Assembly: GCA_014379595.1 (NCBI GenBank)
Contig: JACMLM010000069.1
Location: 82,693 to 146,692, forward strand
Length of the DNA: 64,000 nt
Reading direction: 5' to 3'
Origin: Anaerolineales bacterium
GTDB taxonomy: Bacteria > Chloroflexota > Anaerolineae > Anaerolineales > Villigracilaceae
Positions 26,865 to 36,037 of the stretch are shown here, piece after piece. The notes under the pieces were generated by a model. It saw only the letters and a program-made list of their open reading frames with translations, was not told the origin of the DNA and made no database searches. The translations under genes were made by a program, and so were the position numbers. Positions within the stretch are counted from its first letter, which is position 1. Each line of letters begins with the position of its first letter.

Positions 26865-27620
26865 ATGGATGCTCATATTCAAGTTAAAAATTTAAATGTT
26901 TATTACGGCAAACAACAAGCGTTGAAAAACGTCAATATTGAAATCCCCAAGAATCAGATCACTGTCATTATGGGGCCATCAGGCTGCGGCAAAACCACTT
27001 TATTGAAAACCTTTAATCGTTTCTTTGAATTAACAGAGAATACCCAGCTTACAGGCGAAGTATTAGTGGATGGTCAAAACATTTATGATGCCAGCGTGGA
27101 TGTGACCGAGGTCCGCAAAGTAGTAGGGCTATTGGCACAGCGTCCATCACCCCTGCCCATGTCCATTTATGATAATGTTTTTTATGGAATGCACATTCAT
27201 AAAATGAAGAAAGACCGCAAAGAGTATAAAGCCGCAGTGCAGCACTATCTGGAAATAGCCGGCCTATGGGATGAAGTTCATAAGCGATTACATGACCCCG
27301 CCACCAGCCTCTCCATTGGACAACAACAACGCCTCTGCCTCGCCCGTGGACTGGCCGTTGAACCTGAGATCATTCTTGGCGATGAACCAACTTCAGCGCT
27401 TGACCCAATCTCTTCACAGAATATTGAAAGCCGTCTGCTCGAACTAAAACAACAATATACAACGGTTATTGTTACACACACATTGAGACAAGCCAAACGC
27501 CTCGGAGACTATGTTATTTATATGTATCTCGGTGAAGTCATTGAAGCGGGCCCCGCACATGAAGTTTTTAATAACCCGCAGCATGAACGCACAAAAGCAT
27601 ATCTTGAAGGACAAATATAA
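26865..27620 (+). CDS. pstB: Phosphate ABC transporter ATP-binding protein
   Basis: 251 aa from ATG 26865, supported by AAAGGA upstream. Walker A GPSGCGKTT, the signature region LSIGQQQRLCLARGLAV and Walker B IILGDEPTSALDP are intact, with the H-loop in VTHTLRQA. The length is typical of PstB. No phoU, phoB or phoR gene follows in this window. Confidence 0.96.
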   Translation: MDAHIQVKNLNVYYGKQQALKNVNIEIPKNQITVIMGPSGCGKTTLLKTFNRFFELTENTQLTGEVLVDGQNIYDASVDVTEVRKVVGLLAQRPSPLPMSIYDNVFYGMHIHKMKKDRKEYKAAVQHYLEIAGLWDEVHKRLHDPATSLSIGQQQRLCLARGLAVEPEIILGDEPTSALDPISSQNIESRLLELKQQYTTVIVTHTLRQAKRLGDYVIYMYLGEVIEAGPAHEVFNNPQHERTKAYLEGQI

Positions 27621-27743
27621 AAAGAAGTCACGGACGAGAATCTGTTTTTTCTTTAACGATATAATCCATATGCTACTGACACGATGGGCTTTATAGCATA
27701 CTGCGTATTCAAATAAATCGCTATAAAATTAGGAGAACAAAAT

Positions 27744-28499
27744 ATGGAACTACCCTTTCTTCTGTTCGTGCTGGTAGGATTCATTGCACAAATGATCGAT
27801 GGCGCATTGGGGATGGCTTATGGCATCAGTTCCAATACATTTTTACTCAGTTTAGGAATTCCACCTGCGGCAGCCTCCGCTAGTGTACATATGGCAGAGG
27901 TAGTCACTACAGGTATTTCAGGCTTTTCTCATTGGAAACTCGGCAATGTAGATTGGAAACTTGTGCGTCGCTTATTGATCCCCGGTGTGATTGGCGGTGT
28001 GACAGGCGCGTATGTATTAACGTCCATTGACGGCAATGTCCTCAAACCTTATATTGCGGCGTATCTGCTCATCATGGGCGGTGTGATCATTTACAAAGCC
28101 TTCACAATGACACCCCGCCAAAAACCAGATGAATACCACGGACCTCGTATAAGTTTGCTTGGTTTAATAGGCGGTTTTTGTGATGCCATTGGCGGCGGCG
28201 GTTGGGGACCAGTCGTCACATCAACACTCGTGGCGCATGGTAAACATCCGCGCATGACCATTGGTTCTGTAAATTTCACCGAGTTCTTTGTCACATTTTC
28301 AGAATCTGTTTTATTTGTGATCGCTTTAAGTTTTGGCGAGTATTGGCAGATCATTTTGGGGTTGCTGATTGGCGGGGCCATCGCAGCGCCTATTGCGGCA
28401 AAACTTTCACAAAAATTGCCGGTAAAAACTTTAATGATCATTGTGGGTATCGTTATTATTATTTTGAGCCTGCGTACGATCTATCTGGCAATGCAATAG
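27744..28499 (+). CDS. TauE/SafE family membrane transporter
   Basis: 251 aa with seven or eight hydrophobic segments. The repeated motif FIAQMIDGALGMAYGISS (N-terminal) and GLIGGFCDAIGGGGWGPVVT (middle) is the TauE/SafE duplication. Members export sulfite, sulfoacetate or related organic anions. AGGAG precedes the ATG, and TATAAA at 27722-27727 may be the -10. Its position after pstB is separated by about 120 bp, so it probably has its own promoter. Confidence 0.88.
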   Translation: MELPFLLFVLVGFIAQMIDGALGMAYGISSNTFLLSLGIPPAAASASVHMAEVVTTGISGFSHWKLGNVDWKLVRRLLIPGVIGGVTGAYVLTSIDGNVLKPYIAAYLLIMGGVIIYKAFTMTPRQKPDEYHGPRISLLGLIGGFCDAIGGGGWGPVVTSTLVAHGKHPRMTIGSVNFTEFFVTFSESVLFVIALSFGEYWQIILGLLIGGAIAAPIAAKLSQKLPVKTLMIIVGIVIIILSLRTIYLAMQ

Positions 28500-28510
28500 T
28501 TGAACAACAT

Positions 28511-28532
28511 GACGGCCGAAAGGCCGTCTTTG
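28511..28532 (+). terminator. Terminator after the TauE gene
   Basis: GACGGCC-GAAA-GGCCGTC (28511-28528) followed by TTTGCTTTG. Confidence 0.8.
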
Positions 28533-28561
28533 CTTTGGGGTTACAAAGTGCCCGTGAAGGG

Positions 28562-28567
28562 TATAAT
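28562..28567 (+). promoter_or_regulatory. -10 box, leaderless type, before the NfeD gene
   Basis: TATAAT ends 8 nt before the ATG at 28576; no Shine-Dalgarno. Confidence 0.55.
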
Positions 28568-28575
28568 CTCACATC

Positions 28576-29886
28576 ATGAAACAAATCCGTATATTCCTGC
28601 TTTCTATAACAGTGCTGGCTTTCTTTTCGGCAACCATCGCTTCAGCACAGAGTGATGAGCCTGTGGCTGTCGTGATGACCGTTGACGGCCCGATCATGCC
28701 GCCCATGCTCGAATATATTAAGCGCGGAATCAAAACAGCGGAACAACGCAATGCGGAAGTGATCGTCATGCAGCTCAATACACCGGGCGGAAGCATAGCG
28801 ACCATGCTGGAGATCATCGAAGTAATGCGTTTAAGCGAAGTGCCCATTGTTGTTTATGTTTCACCCAAGGAAGCCATTGCTGGAAGTGCCGGCGCATTAA
28901 TTACCATGGCAGGCCATGCTTCAGCGATGGCACCCGGCACAGCAATTGGCGCGGCCAGCCCCATTGAAAGTTCTGGTGCGGATATTGAATCGACATTGGA
29001 ATCAAAAGTTAAAGAGATATTGAAAGCCAAGGCGCGTTCATTAGTGGAAGAACGTGGAGCAGAGGCGGTCAAACTTGCCGATGCAATGATAGATGAAGCA
29101 ACCGCTGTCACTGCAAAAGAAGCACTTGAAGTAAACCTGATCGATTTTATATCTGATGATACAGAAGATTTGCTGCAATCATTGAATGGTTTCATTGTTC
29201 AAATGGATGATGGCAAGATCACGATCAACACTGAGAACGTCCGCACAGAAGATATAAACATCAGTTTCATTGAACAGCTTTTGCTGATGCTCACAGACCC
29301 AAACATTGCTTTTCTTTTACTTGCCATTGGTGTGCAAGGTATTTTGATTGAGATCTCCAGCCCTGGCGGTTGGTTCGCTGGCTTTCTCGGCGCAACCTGC
29401 CTTACATTAGCTGTTTATGGCATGGGTGTTCTGTCCGTCAACTGGTTCGGTGGCATCTTTCTTATCATCGCTTTTGTATTATTCATTCTCGATATCAAGG
29501 CGCCTACACATGGCGCACTCACCACCGCTGGAGTCGCATCATTTATTGTTGGTGCGCTTGTTCTATTCAATTCGCCCGGCACGCCGCAATTTCAACGAGT
29601 ATCTGTTCCTCTTGTGATCGGTATGGGCATCTTCATTGGTTTGTTATTTTTCGGCATTCTGCTACTTGCATTACGCGCGCAGAATAATCCGATCCAGACT
29701 GGGAGTGAGAGACTGCTTGGAAAAACAGGAACAGCTAAAACGTTTACGGGTGATGCGGGGCAAGTCCAAGTAGAAAGTGAATTATGGAGTGCAGAAAAAT
29801 CCGCTGGGTCGGAAAAAATCAGTAAGGGCGATTCAGTTGAAGTTGTCGAAGTTCGTGGATTGAGATTGATCGTTAAGAAGAAATAA
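28576..29886 (+). CDS. NfeD family membrane-bound serine protease
   Basis: 436 aa. Signal peptide (1-25, cleavage after SAQ), a ClpP-like protease domain (about 30-215) with AIAGSAGALITMAGHASAMAPGTAIGAASP holding the presumed nucleophile Ser, four or five membrane helices (about 235-375) and a C-terminal OB-fold NfeD domain (about 385-436). This is the long form of NfeD, thought to process stomatin-like partners; no stomatin gene is adjacent. lipA follows after 18 bp. Confidence 0.9.
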   Translation: MKQIRIFLLSITVLAFFSATIASAQSDEPVAVVMTVDGPIMPPMLEYIKRGIKTAEQRNAEVIVMQLNTPGGSIATMLEIIEVMRLSEVPIVVYVSPKEAIAGSAGALITMAGHASAMAPGTAIGAASPIESSGADIESTLESKVKEILKAKARSLVEERGAEAVKLADAMIDEATAVTAKEALEVNLIDFISDDTEDLLQSLNGFIVQMDDGKITINTENVRTEDINISFIEQLLLMLTDPNIAFLLLAIGVQGILIEISSPGGWFAGFLGATCLTLAVYGMGVLSVNWFGGIFLIIAFVLFILDIKAPTHGALTTAGVASFIVGALVLFNSPGTPQFQRVSVPLVIGMGIFIGLLFFGILLLALRAQNNPIQTGSERLLGKTGTAKTFTGDAGQVQVESELWSAEKSAGSEKISKGDSVEVVEVRGLRLIVKKK

Positions 29887-29904
29887 CGCGTCGAAAAGGA
29901 CCTT

Positions 29905-30858
29905 ATGCCTGCTACACCTACGAGAGACAGAGTCACACCTCAAACAGAATCGCGTCCGCAGCGCCGCCCGGAGTGGATCAAGGTGCGCGCGCCTGCTGGC
30001 GAAAATTATGAACGCATTCAATTATTGATGCGTTCGAAATCTTTACACACGGTATGTGAAGAAGCGATGTGCCCAAACCTCGGCGAATGCTGGGGAAGCG
30101 GCACTGCAACATTTTTAATGCTGGGTGACGTTTGCACACGCACCTGTGCCTTCTGCGATATCAAACATGGCAAACCAACGTTGATGGATTGGGGCGAAGC
30201 GGAGCGCGTGGCACAGGCTGTGAAAGATATGCAGTTGAAGCACGCGGTGATCACATCTGTGAATCGTGATGAACGCCGTGATGGCGGCGCGCCGATCTTT
30301 GCCATGGTCATTCGCAGAATTCGCGAAGTATTGCCTGGTTGTTCCATTGAAGTATTGATCCCTGATTTCAAAGGTTCGCTTGAAGCCTTGAAAATCGTAA
30401 TGGATGCACGGCCTGAAATTTTGAATCACAATGTTGAAACTGTGCCGCGTTTATTCAAAACAGTCCAGCCGCAGGATAACTATGATTGGGCGGCGGCGAC
30501 ATTATCCAACGCAAAAAAACTTGACCCCGATGTATTAACCAAATCTGGCATTATGCTTGGACTTGGTGAAACAATGGATGAAGTGAAATCTGTGATGCGT
30601 GACCAGCGCAGTTGGGGTGTGGACATTATTACCATCGGTCAGTATTTGCAGCCAAGCAAGAAACACATGACCATGGATCGTTATTACACAATGGAAGAGT
30701 TCGCGGAACTGCGTGATTATGGAAAAGAGATCGGATTCCAATGGGTCGAGTCCAATCCGCTGGTGAGGTCTTCGTATCACGCTGCAGAACAAGTCCGCGC
30801 TTTGAGTGTGGTGCATCGCAAACTTTATGGAGAGCAGTTGCCGGTGATCAATAAATAA
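29905..30858 (+). CDS. lipA: Lipoyl synthase
   Basis: 317 aa, preceded by AAAGGA. The N-terminal auxiliary cluster motif [12 protein letters not shown] and the radical-SAM motif CTRTCAFC are complete, and the C-terminal RSSYHAAEQ supplies the conserved serine ligand. It inserts two sulfur atoms into octanoyl groups of 2-oxo acid dehydrogenases and GcvH. lipB is not in the window. A degraded copy of this gene's last 90 bp lies at 38083-38171. Confidence 0.97.
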   Translation: MPATPTRDRVTPQTESRPQRRPEWIKVRAPAGENYERIQLLMRSKSLHTVCEEAMCPNLGECWGSGTATFLMLGDVCTRTCAFCDIKHGKPTLMDWGEAERVAQAVKDMQLKHAVITSVNRDERRDGGAPIFAMVIRRIREVLPGCSIEVLIPDFKGSLEALKIVMDARPEILNHNVETVPRLFKTVQPQDNYDWAAATLSNAKKLDPDVLTKSGIMLGLGETMDEVKSVMRDQRSWGVDIITIGQYLQPSKKHMTMDRYYTMEEFAELRDYGKEIGFQWVESNPLVRSSYHAAEQVRALSVVHRKLYGEQLPVINK

Positions 30859-30860
30859 TC

Positions 30861-31310
30861 ATGGAAATTGATCATCAAGCACCACTCGTGGATCGTAAAG
30901 AGATATTTATTAATGCATCACCCAAAGTCGTTTGGAAACTGCAAAGCGACATAAATGCCTGGAACAATTGGCAGCCTCGTATCACAATGTCTAAACTTGA
31001 GGGTCCACTTGCTGTGGGTTCGATCTTTCATTGGAAAGTAGGCGGACTTCCCATTACATCCACCCTTCGAGTGGTTCAACCTAACAAACGTATTGGCTGG
31101 ACTGGTGTGGCACTTGGCACACGTGCGCGGCATATTTATACTTTTCAATCAAAGAAGAATGGCACCCTCGTGATCGCTGAAGAATCTTTAGACGGCTGGC
31201 TGGCGAGATTGATGAAGGTGGCGATGCCAAAGTTTTTAGATGAGTCCATGGACTTTTCGTTAAAGACTCTTAAGGTTGCAGCGGAAGGCACTAGCAAAAA
31301 GAAAATTTGA
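30861..31310 (+). CDS. SRPBCC family protein
   Basis: 149 aa. Begins with KEIFINASPKVVWKLQSDINAWNNWQP, the START/polyketide-cyclase entry of SRPBCC folds, and continues with a beta-rich middle part and a long C-terminal helix (MDFSLKTLKVAAE). Such proteins bind hydrophobic ligands. It begins 2 bp after lipA and is probably co-transcribed with it. Confidence 0.82.
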   Translation: MEIDHQAPLVDRKEIFINASPKVVWKLQSDINAWNNWQPRITMSKLEGPLAVGSIFHWKVGGLPITSTLRVVQPNKRIGWTGVALGTRARHIYTFQSKKNGTLVIAEESLDGWLARLMKVAMPKFLDESMDFSLKTLKVAAEGTSKKKI

Positions 31311-31318
31311 GGTATTTC

Positions 31319-31774
31319 TTGAACACCCAAAATTTCAAGACCATCATTAGCAAATCAGGAACCAGAGTATTTGTCCCGATTCCATTCGACCCCAATGATA
31401 TTTGGGGAGTTAAACAACGTCACCACATTCGCGGCACTGTGAATGGATATAAAGTCCGCGGTTCACTTGGTTCTGATGGGAAACAGTATTTTCTAATTTT
31501 AGGTGCAGCCTGGCGGCGTGATTGTGACGTTGATACTGGCACAAAAGTAGATGTTGTTCTTTCTCCAGAAGGGCCACAGTCTGAAACTTTATCCTCCGAT
31601 ATTGTCAGTGCATTGGATGGTGAACCAAAAGCAAAAGCTTTCTTTGAGTCATTGGCTACTTTTTATCGAAAGAATTACATTAGGTGGATAGAAAGCGCGA
31701 AGAAACCTGAGACACGAACAGCACGAATCGAAGAAATGATCAGCTTGTTAAAAGCTGGCAAGAAACAAAAATGA
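31319..31774 (+). CDS. DUF1905 / YdeI-OmpD-associated domain protein
   Basis: 151 aa from TTG 31319, chosen because GAGG lies 6 nt upstream. The N-terminal 90 residues (GTRVFVPIPFDPNDIWG and IRGTVNGYKVRGSL) fit DUF1905, and the C-terminal part (FFESLATFYRKNYIRWIESAKKPETRTARI) fits the YdeI/OmpD-associated helical domain. The molecular role is unknown. The ribosome-binding site overlaps the stop of the SRPBCC gene, indicating coupling. Confidence 0.8.
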   Translation: MNTQNFKTIISKSGTRVFVPIPFDPNDIWGVKQRHHIRGTVNGYKVRGSLGSDGKQYFLILGAAWRRDCDVDTGTKVDVVLSPEGPQSETLSSDIVSALDGEPKAKAFFESLATFYRKNYIRWIESAKKPETRTARIEEMISLLKAGKKQK

Positions 31775-31881
31775 GATAGAAAGTAGGAAGTAACGATTAG
31801 TTAATATCTGTGGGAGATTATTAATCATGAGAAACGAAGATAACCGTATAGCTTCTGCAATTTGTTGAATCAATATTATAA

Positions 31882-32481
31882 ATGAGTAGACCAAAACGTT
31901 TAATTCTAGCCAGCATATTTACAGTAATCATTGTTATAACTTTGACAGGTTGTATCTTTGCTTATCAGTTGTTATCTCAGGGGTGCCTGTGGTGGGAATG
32001 TGCCCCTACTCGGTCATTTGATGTTCTTGATTTAGGATTGCCGTCTAATCTTTTTCCTAGTAATGGCAGCTACCACTTCATAGAAGTAGTTTACGGTGAA
32101 AATCCAAGTATAGATAAGGGCTTTCAGACAATTCAGTGGGAGAGTAGTGGAGAAGCCATCTATGCAGTTGATAAGTATGCTAACAATGAAAAATCATTAC
32201 TTGGCTATAACGGCTTAAAAAACGCATTCTCTAGTGCTGGAGTTTACAACTCTTTATGGTCAGCTCCTGATATAAGCAAATCAATCTCATCAGCAGATAA
32301 TTTTTTCGTTATGTGTGGCACATTGGTTACTAACGGAGAAAATTGTGAATTAGTTGCCCGATATCAGGAATTTGTAATATATTTTAATACAACAATTTCT
32401 GAGAAGATGACAACCCAAGATTTCCAAGAAGTTGTTGCCTTCATAGATAATCAAATAGCAAGTCATATTTACGAAAAATAA
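31882..32481 (+). CDS. Putative lipoprotein, unknown function
   Basis: 199 aa. The N-terminal hydrophobic stretch (8-27) ends in LTGC, a lipobox-like site; a plain membrane anchor is the alternative. The rest is soluble with several cysteines (GCLWWECAP, MCGTLVTNGENC). The gene is richer in A+T than lipA upstream and has no clear ribosome-binding site. No family was recognised. Confidence 0.55.
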   Translation: MSRPKRLILASIFTVIIVITLTGCIFAYQLLSQGCLWWECAPTRSFDVLDLGLPSNLFPSNGSYHFIEVVYGENPSIDKGFQTIQWESSGEAIYAVDKYANNEKSLLGYNGLKNAFSSAGVYNSLWSAPDISKSISSADNFFVMCGTLVTNGENCELVARYQEFVIYFNTTISEKMTTQDFQEVVAFIDNQIASHIYEK

Positions 32482-32563
32482 TCAATGTTTCTGATAGGTT
32501 TTGAATCTGATATTATCAGTATATGAAACAAATTCTTCAGTTATCTTACAGAATGAGACCGAA

Positions 32564-33364
32564 ATGACAACTGATCAACTCACATCAGTATTTGAGACAT
32601 TTCGCGGAGAATTAAAATCCTTTATCCTGAGAATGACTGCCAGCGTTCAGGATGCTGAAGACATTGTTCAAGAGACTTACATCAAAGCCAATTCAAAGAT
32701 CGAAACATTTCGGGGTGAATCATCTTTGAAAACATGGATCTTTAGCATTGCATCTAACCTTGCTAAAGATTTATTGAGGGCAAAGAAGAGATGGCCCGAA
32801 AATGCAACGGATATTTTTAGGGAAGCCGCTCTAAAGAATCATCAATTTTTTCAAGAAGCCATGCAGATCAGGCAAACATCTCCGCAGGGGAATTTTGAGA
32901 TCAAGGAACACATTGCTTTTTGTTTTACATGTGTTTCCAAATCTTTGCCGCTTGAACAACAGCTTGCCTTGCTTCTGAAGGAAGTGTACGGTTTCTCGGT
33001 GAAAGAAATTGCGAGTATCCTCAATCAAACAGATGCCATGGTGAAATATTATCTGCATACAAGCCGCAGCAGGATGATCGAAATTTTTGACCATCGTTGT
33101 TCTCTGATCAACAAACAGGGGATTTGTCACCAGTGCACAGAGTTGAACGGTATCTTTAATCCCAAACAAAAAGCGCAGGAAGAACTGGTCAAGATAGAAA
33201 TGGCAAGAGATGCCCAAAACAAAAACAAAGAGGAATTGTTCGACCTGCGGATGAAGATTCTGCAGGAACTTGATCCCTTTGAATCAGGGGCTGCTGAGTT
33301 GCAACTGCATCATCTGGAGCATAACAGGCAAGTCATGGAAAAATACCTGGATGAAAAAGAGTAA
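32564..33364 (+). CDS. ECF-type RNA polymerase sigma factor with Cys-containing C-terminal extension
   Basis: 266 aa from ATG 32564. Region 2 is seen in RMTASVQDAEDIVQETYIKA and TFRGESSLKTWIFSIASNLAKDLLRAKK; region 4 in LPLEQQLALLLKEVYGFSVKEIASILNQTDAMVKYYLHTSRSRM. After region 4 there is an extra 90 residues starting with a Cys cluster (CSLINKQGICHQC) and charged helices. No anti-sigma gene is adjacent; the next gene encodes an SRPBCC protein, and the extension may replace an anti-sigma factor. Confidence 0.85.
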   Translation: MTTDQLTSVFETFRGELKSFILRMTASVQDAEDIVQETYIKANSKIETFRGESSLKTWIFSIASNLAKDLLRAKKRWPENATDIFREAALKNHQFFQEAMQIRQTSPQGNFEIKEHIAFCFTCVSKSLPLEQQLALLLKEVYGFSVKEIASILNQTDAMVKYYLHTSRSRMIEIFDHRCSLINKQGICHQCTELNGIFNPKQKAQEELVKIEMARDAQNKNKEELFDLRMKILQELDPFESGAAELQLHHLEHNRQVMEKYLDEKE

Positions 33365-33418
33365 TTTGCCTATCATTTTTTGACTCTCAATCGTCTAAAT
33401 AAGAAAAGGAGTTGTAAA

Positions 33419-33901
33419 ATGAAAAATGTACAGTCAAACCCAAATTCGGGGGATGGAAAAGCCGTCACGACGAGAACGACCTTTAGTCGGGAAACAAGCG
33501 TCAGCTTGAATATTGAAGCGGACCCGTCCATTGTGTGGGCATTGCTAACCCATGCATCCGATGTGCCAAGATGGAACTCTACAGTAACTTCACTGAAAGG
33601 TGAGATCAAGGAAGGTGAGACTGTTGAACTCAAATCCACCTTGGATGAAAAAAGAACTTTCAAATTGAAGGTAAAAGAATTTGTGCCTGAAAAACGGCTT
33701 GTCTGGGGAGATAATATGGGCAGCCGTGTATATACTCTTGATAAAAATTCAGGAGGTGTTCTCTTTACAATGTCTGAAAAGATCGGCGGTCCGCTGTTTC
33801 CTTTGTTCGCCAAATACATTCCTTCTTTTGATGAATCGTTCGAACGCTTCGCCGCTGACCTGAAAAAGGAAGCGGAAACGATTCAGCGTTCCAAAAAATA
33901 A
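33419..33901 (+). CDS. SRPBCC family protein
   Basis: 160 aa from ATG 33419, with AAAGGAG upstream. ETSVSLNIEADPSIVWALLTHASDVPRWNSTV marks the SRPBCC start, and the C-terminal SFDESFERFAADLKKEAE is the long ligand-covering helix. It follows the ECF sigma gene by 54 bp and is probably in its operon or regulon. The ligand is unknown. Confidence 0.82.
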   Translation: MKNVQSNPNSGDGKAVTTRTTFSRETSVSLNIEADPSIVWALLTHASDVPRWNSTVTSLKGEIKEGETVELKSTLDEKRTFKLKVKEFVPEKRLVWGDNMGSRVYTLDKNSGGVLFTMSEKIGGPLFPLFAKYIPSFDESFERFAADLKKEAETIQRSKK

Positions 33902-33904
33902 ATC

Positions 33905-33975
33905 GGGACGCTGACCCACGCAGATAACGCAGATTTTTTCTTTTGAATCAGCGAAATCAGCGTCATCTGCGTCCA
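33905..33975. repeat. Intergenic string of the GCAGATAACGCAGATTTTT type
   Basis: Two halves, ACGCAGATAACGCAGA and a near-inverse ATCAGCGTCATCTGCGT, form an imperfect palindrome between two genes of one probable operon. It looks like a member of the dispersed intergenic word-repeats. Confidence 0.45.
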
Positions 33976-34006
33976 AATTATTTTTGCTTTATTAAGGAGA
34001 AACAAA

Positions 34007-34408
34007 ATGGAAAAGAGAACGAAAGATAAGCCCTGGAAATTAAAAACACCTCCTCAAACATCAGACTATGAAATGTATATAGATACGAAGGATGGGAAGG
34101 AAATAATCGTCTGCACAGTGGGCACAACTGTATTACATTATGATTATCGCAGCCTCGCAGACCTGCATGCCATGTTAAAAAAACATGGTGACTGGATGGA
34201 GCTGGGCAGCAAAGATGAAAAACAGGAAACCGTCGAAGGCACCGTGGAACACTGGGCACGTTCACCGAAAAATCCGCTTGGCGGCTGGTATGGACTTAAG
34301 AAAGGCTTCAAGGGCCGCTTCGCGATGTACATTCCACCGTTGATGGAAGTATTAGGGCTTGCGGAAGTGGAGCATAATCCGCGCAATAATAGAATGAGGG
34401 CAAAATAA
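34007..34408 (+). CDS. Conserved hypothetical protein
   Basis: 133 aa, with AAGGAG before the ATG. Soluble, basic at both ends, no signal peptide. A recurring element is the GWYGLKKGFKGRFAMYIPPLMEVLGLAEVEHNP segment near the end. I recognise no named domain. It is the third gene after the ECF sigma factor and is followed by a strong terminator, so sigma, SRPBCC and this protein appear to form one unit. Confidence 0.6.
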   Translation: MEKRTKDKPWKLKTPPQTSDYEMYIDTKDGKEIIVCTVGTTVLHYDYRSLADLHAMLKKHGDWMELGSKDEKQETVEGTVEHWARSPKNPLGGWYGLKKGFKGRFAMYIPPLMEVLGLAEVEHNPRNNRMRAK

Positions 34409-34412
34409 AAAT

Positions 34413-34448
34413 AAAAAACTCCTGCCGATTAATCGGCAGGAGTTTTTT
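34413..34448. terminator. Terminator of the sigma/SRPBCC unit
   Basis: Perfect 36-bp palindrome around GATTAATC with A-run and T-run ends. Confidence 0.93.
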
Positions 34449-34503
34449 ATTAAAGATCATTGTTATATGTTTTATGTAGGAATATAATCTGTGCATAGTC
34501 AAT

Positions 34504-34525
34504 TATACAGTCTACAGGCTGTATA
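34504..34525. promoter_or_regulatory. Inverted repeat before the 34560 gene
   Basis: TATACAG (34504-34510) and CTGTATA (34519-34525), 8-nt gap, 35 nt before the start codon; a possible operator. Confidence 0.4.
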
Positions 34526-34559
34526 AATCATAGTGAGGCGGCTGGTAATTTAGAAAGAG

Positions 34560-35033
34560 ATGTTCATGCTACTTCGTGACAATATCACCTTATCTAAAAA
34601 GCACCAAAAGAGTTTTCGAGTATTCCCCTACTTCTTTCGCCCTGTGCTTAATCACTTTTACTTTTTGAAAGATGATTGCGGTTTTCTAAAACCAAAACTT
34701 GATACATGGAAAAATGAAGGTGCAGTTGAATTCAAGTCGAAAGACATTAGAATTCTCATTGAACATATGAGTCCGAATTGGATTGGTGTTTGTTTTCAGA
34801 AAATCAACGTTCCTGGCAGAGTTTACGAACACAGGCTTTTTGAAATATTAGGCATAGCATATGATGTAAATTTGGCAAAAGTCAATCAGAGTAAGCACTA
34901 TCAAGAAACAGAAAAAGAGATTCAGGAAATAGAAAAGGCTATCGAGAAACCTGTTGAGTACCTAAGCAATATCATCAAAGATAACCACGAAAAGATTTTC
35001 TCGTATTTGAAAAATTCCAGTAGTCGTGCGTAA
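34560..35033 (+). CDS. Hypothetical protein
   Basis: 157 aa, A+T-rich. The N-terminal half contains aromatic residues (FRVFPYFFRPVLNHFYF), and the C-terminal third is a charged helix (QETEKEIQEIEKAIEKPVEYL) with coiled-coil character. There is no signal peptide and no known domain was recognised. AGAAAGAG precedes the ATG. It lies in the accessory stretch between lipA and its decayed tail. Confidence 0.5.
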   Translation: MFMLLRDNITLSKKHQKSFRVFPYFFRPVLNHFYFLKDDCGFLKPKLDTWKNEGAVEFKSKDIRILIEHMSPNWIGVCFQKINVPGRVYEHRLFEILGIAYDVNLAKVNQSKHYQETEKEIQEIEKAIEKPVEYLSNIIKDNHEKIFSYLKNSSSRA

Positions 35034-35208
35034 TTGAACCAATTGTCTGTCTTTAGAGTTAGTTTATTATGAACAACAAGGCGCATCTAGTAATTACGCC
35101 GCCCACAAAGCGTACATCGGGATACTGCGCTGTTTTCAAGCATTTTCCCCGCCTCAGCGTCGGTAATGCAAGCCATTGGACAGTTACTTCTAAAAGATAA
35201 AAAATGCT

Positions 35209-35907
35209 ATGACACAATTTCCTCCATTGAGTAACCGTGAACAGGAAGTAGTAAAACTTCTGCTGGAAGGTAAAAGCAATAAGTTAATTGCTTCCTCTCT
35301 TCATATTTCTCGCAGTACGGTTGAATTTCATTTGAAAAATATTTATAACAAGTTTCAAGTAAATTCCAGAATGGAATTAGTTTTGAAACTGGGGAACACC
35401 ACAGGTTTGCCAGAAACAGAAAAACTGGGGCAATCCATAGTTGCAGGTAAAGCGGAAACCACCGAAAATAGAGACGGACTCAATTTAAGAAATTGGGCTA
35501 CATCATTAAGAGAAGCAGTCTCTATAATCGGCAAGGAGCTAAGAATGGAAGATGTTTTGAATTCAAATACCCGCAACGAAGGAAGCGCGATGACATTCTA
35601 TGAATCGATTCGTGTATGTCTCGCTAAATACGCGGAATTTAATGGACGAGCATCACGACCAGAGTTCTGGTGGTTTACGCTGTTCATTACACTGGTTGCC
35701 TCGGCGTTGGTGTACTTGAGCGAGAATTTAAGTAGCATATTCATGATTGCCATGCTACTGCCTTTATTCGCAGCGGGAGCGCGTCGACTCCATGACATCG
35801 GCAAGAGTGGATGGTGGCAATTGTTCGTGCTGGCTCCAGTTGGCGGCATCGTTTTGCTAGGGATTCTGTGGGCACAGCCGCCAACAGAAGATACGCCATC
35901 AGCATGA
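35209..35907 (+). CDS. LuxR-type HTH fused to DUF805 membrane domain
   Basis: 232 aa. Residues 7-62 form a GerE/LuxR helix-turn-helix (LSNREQEVVKLLLEGKSNKLIA and STVEFHLKNIYNKF). After a linker (65-125), residues 130-225 match DUF805: FNGRASRPEFWWFTLFITL, three hydrophobic helices and RRLHDIGKSGWWQL. The DNA-binding domain would be tethered to the membrane. Targets and signal are unknown. The reading frame is continuous and the fusion appears genuine. Confidence 0.82.
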   Translation: MTQFPPLSNREQEVVKLLLEGKSNKLIASSLHISRSTVEFHLKNIYNKFQVNSRMELVLKLGNTTGLPETEKLGQSIVAGKAETTENRDGLNLRNWATSLREAVSIIGKELRMEDVLNSNTRNEGSAMTFYESIRVCLAKYAEFNGRASRPEFWWFTLFITLVASALVYLSENLSSIFMIAMLLPLFAAGARRLHDIGKSGWWQLFVLAPVGGIVLLGILWAQPPTEDTPSA

Positions 35908-35937
35908 TAGTATACATACAAAATAAATAGAAGCTAG

Positions 35938-35970
35938 AAAATTCCCGTCACATTTGTGACGGGAATTTTT
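35938..35970. terminator. Terminator after the LuxR-DUF805 gene
   Basis: ATTCCCGTCACA pairs with TGTGACGGGAAT around TT, followed by TTTTT. Confidence 0.92.
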
Positions 35971-35988
35971 ATTATAAAATAACCATGC

Positions 35989-35994
35989 TATACT
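35989..35994 (+). promoter_or_regulatory. -10 box before the PLP decarboxylase gene
   Basis: TATACT, 44 nt upstream of the ATG at 36038; no clear -35. Confidence 0.4.
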
Positions 35995-36037
35995 TTTTTT
36001 ATTGTCAACCTCATTAGATAAATAAAGGCAGAATCAT

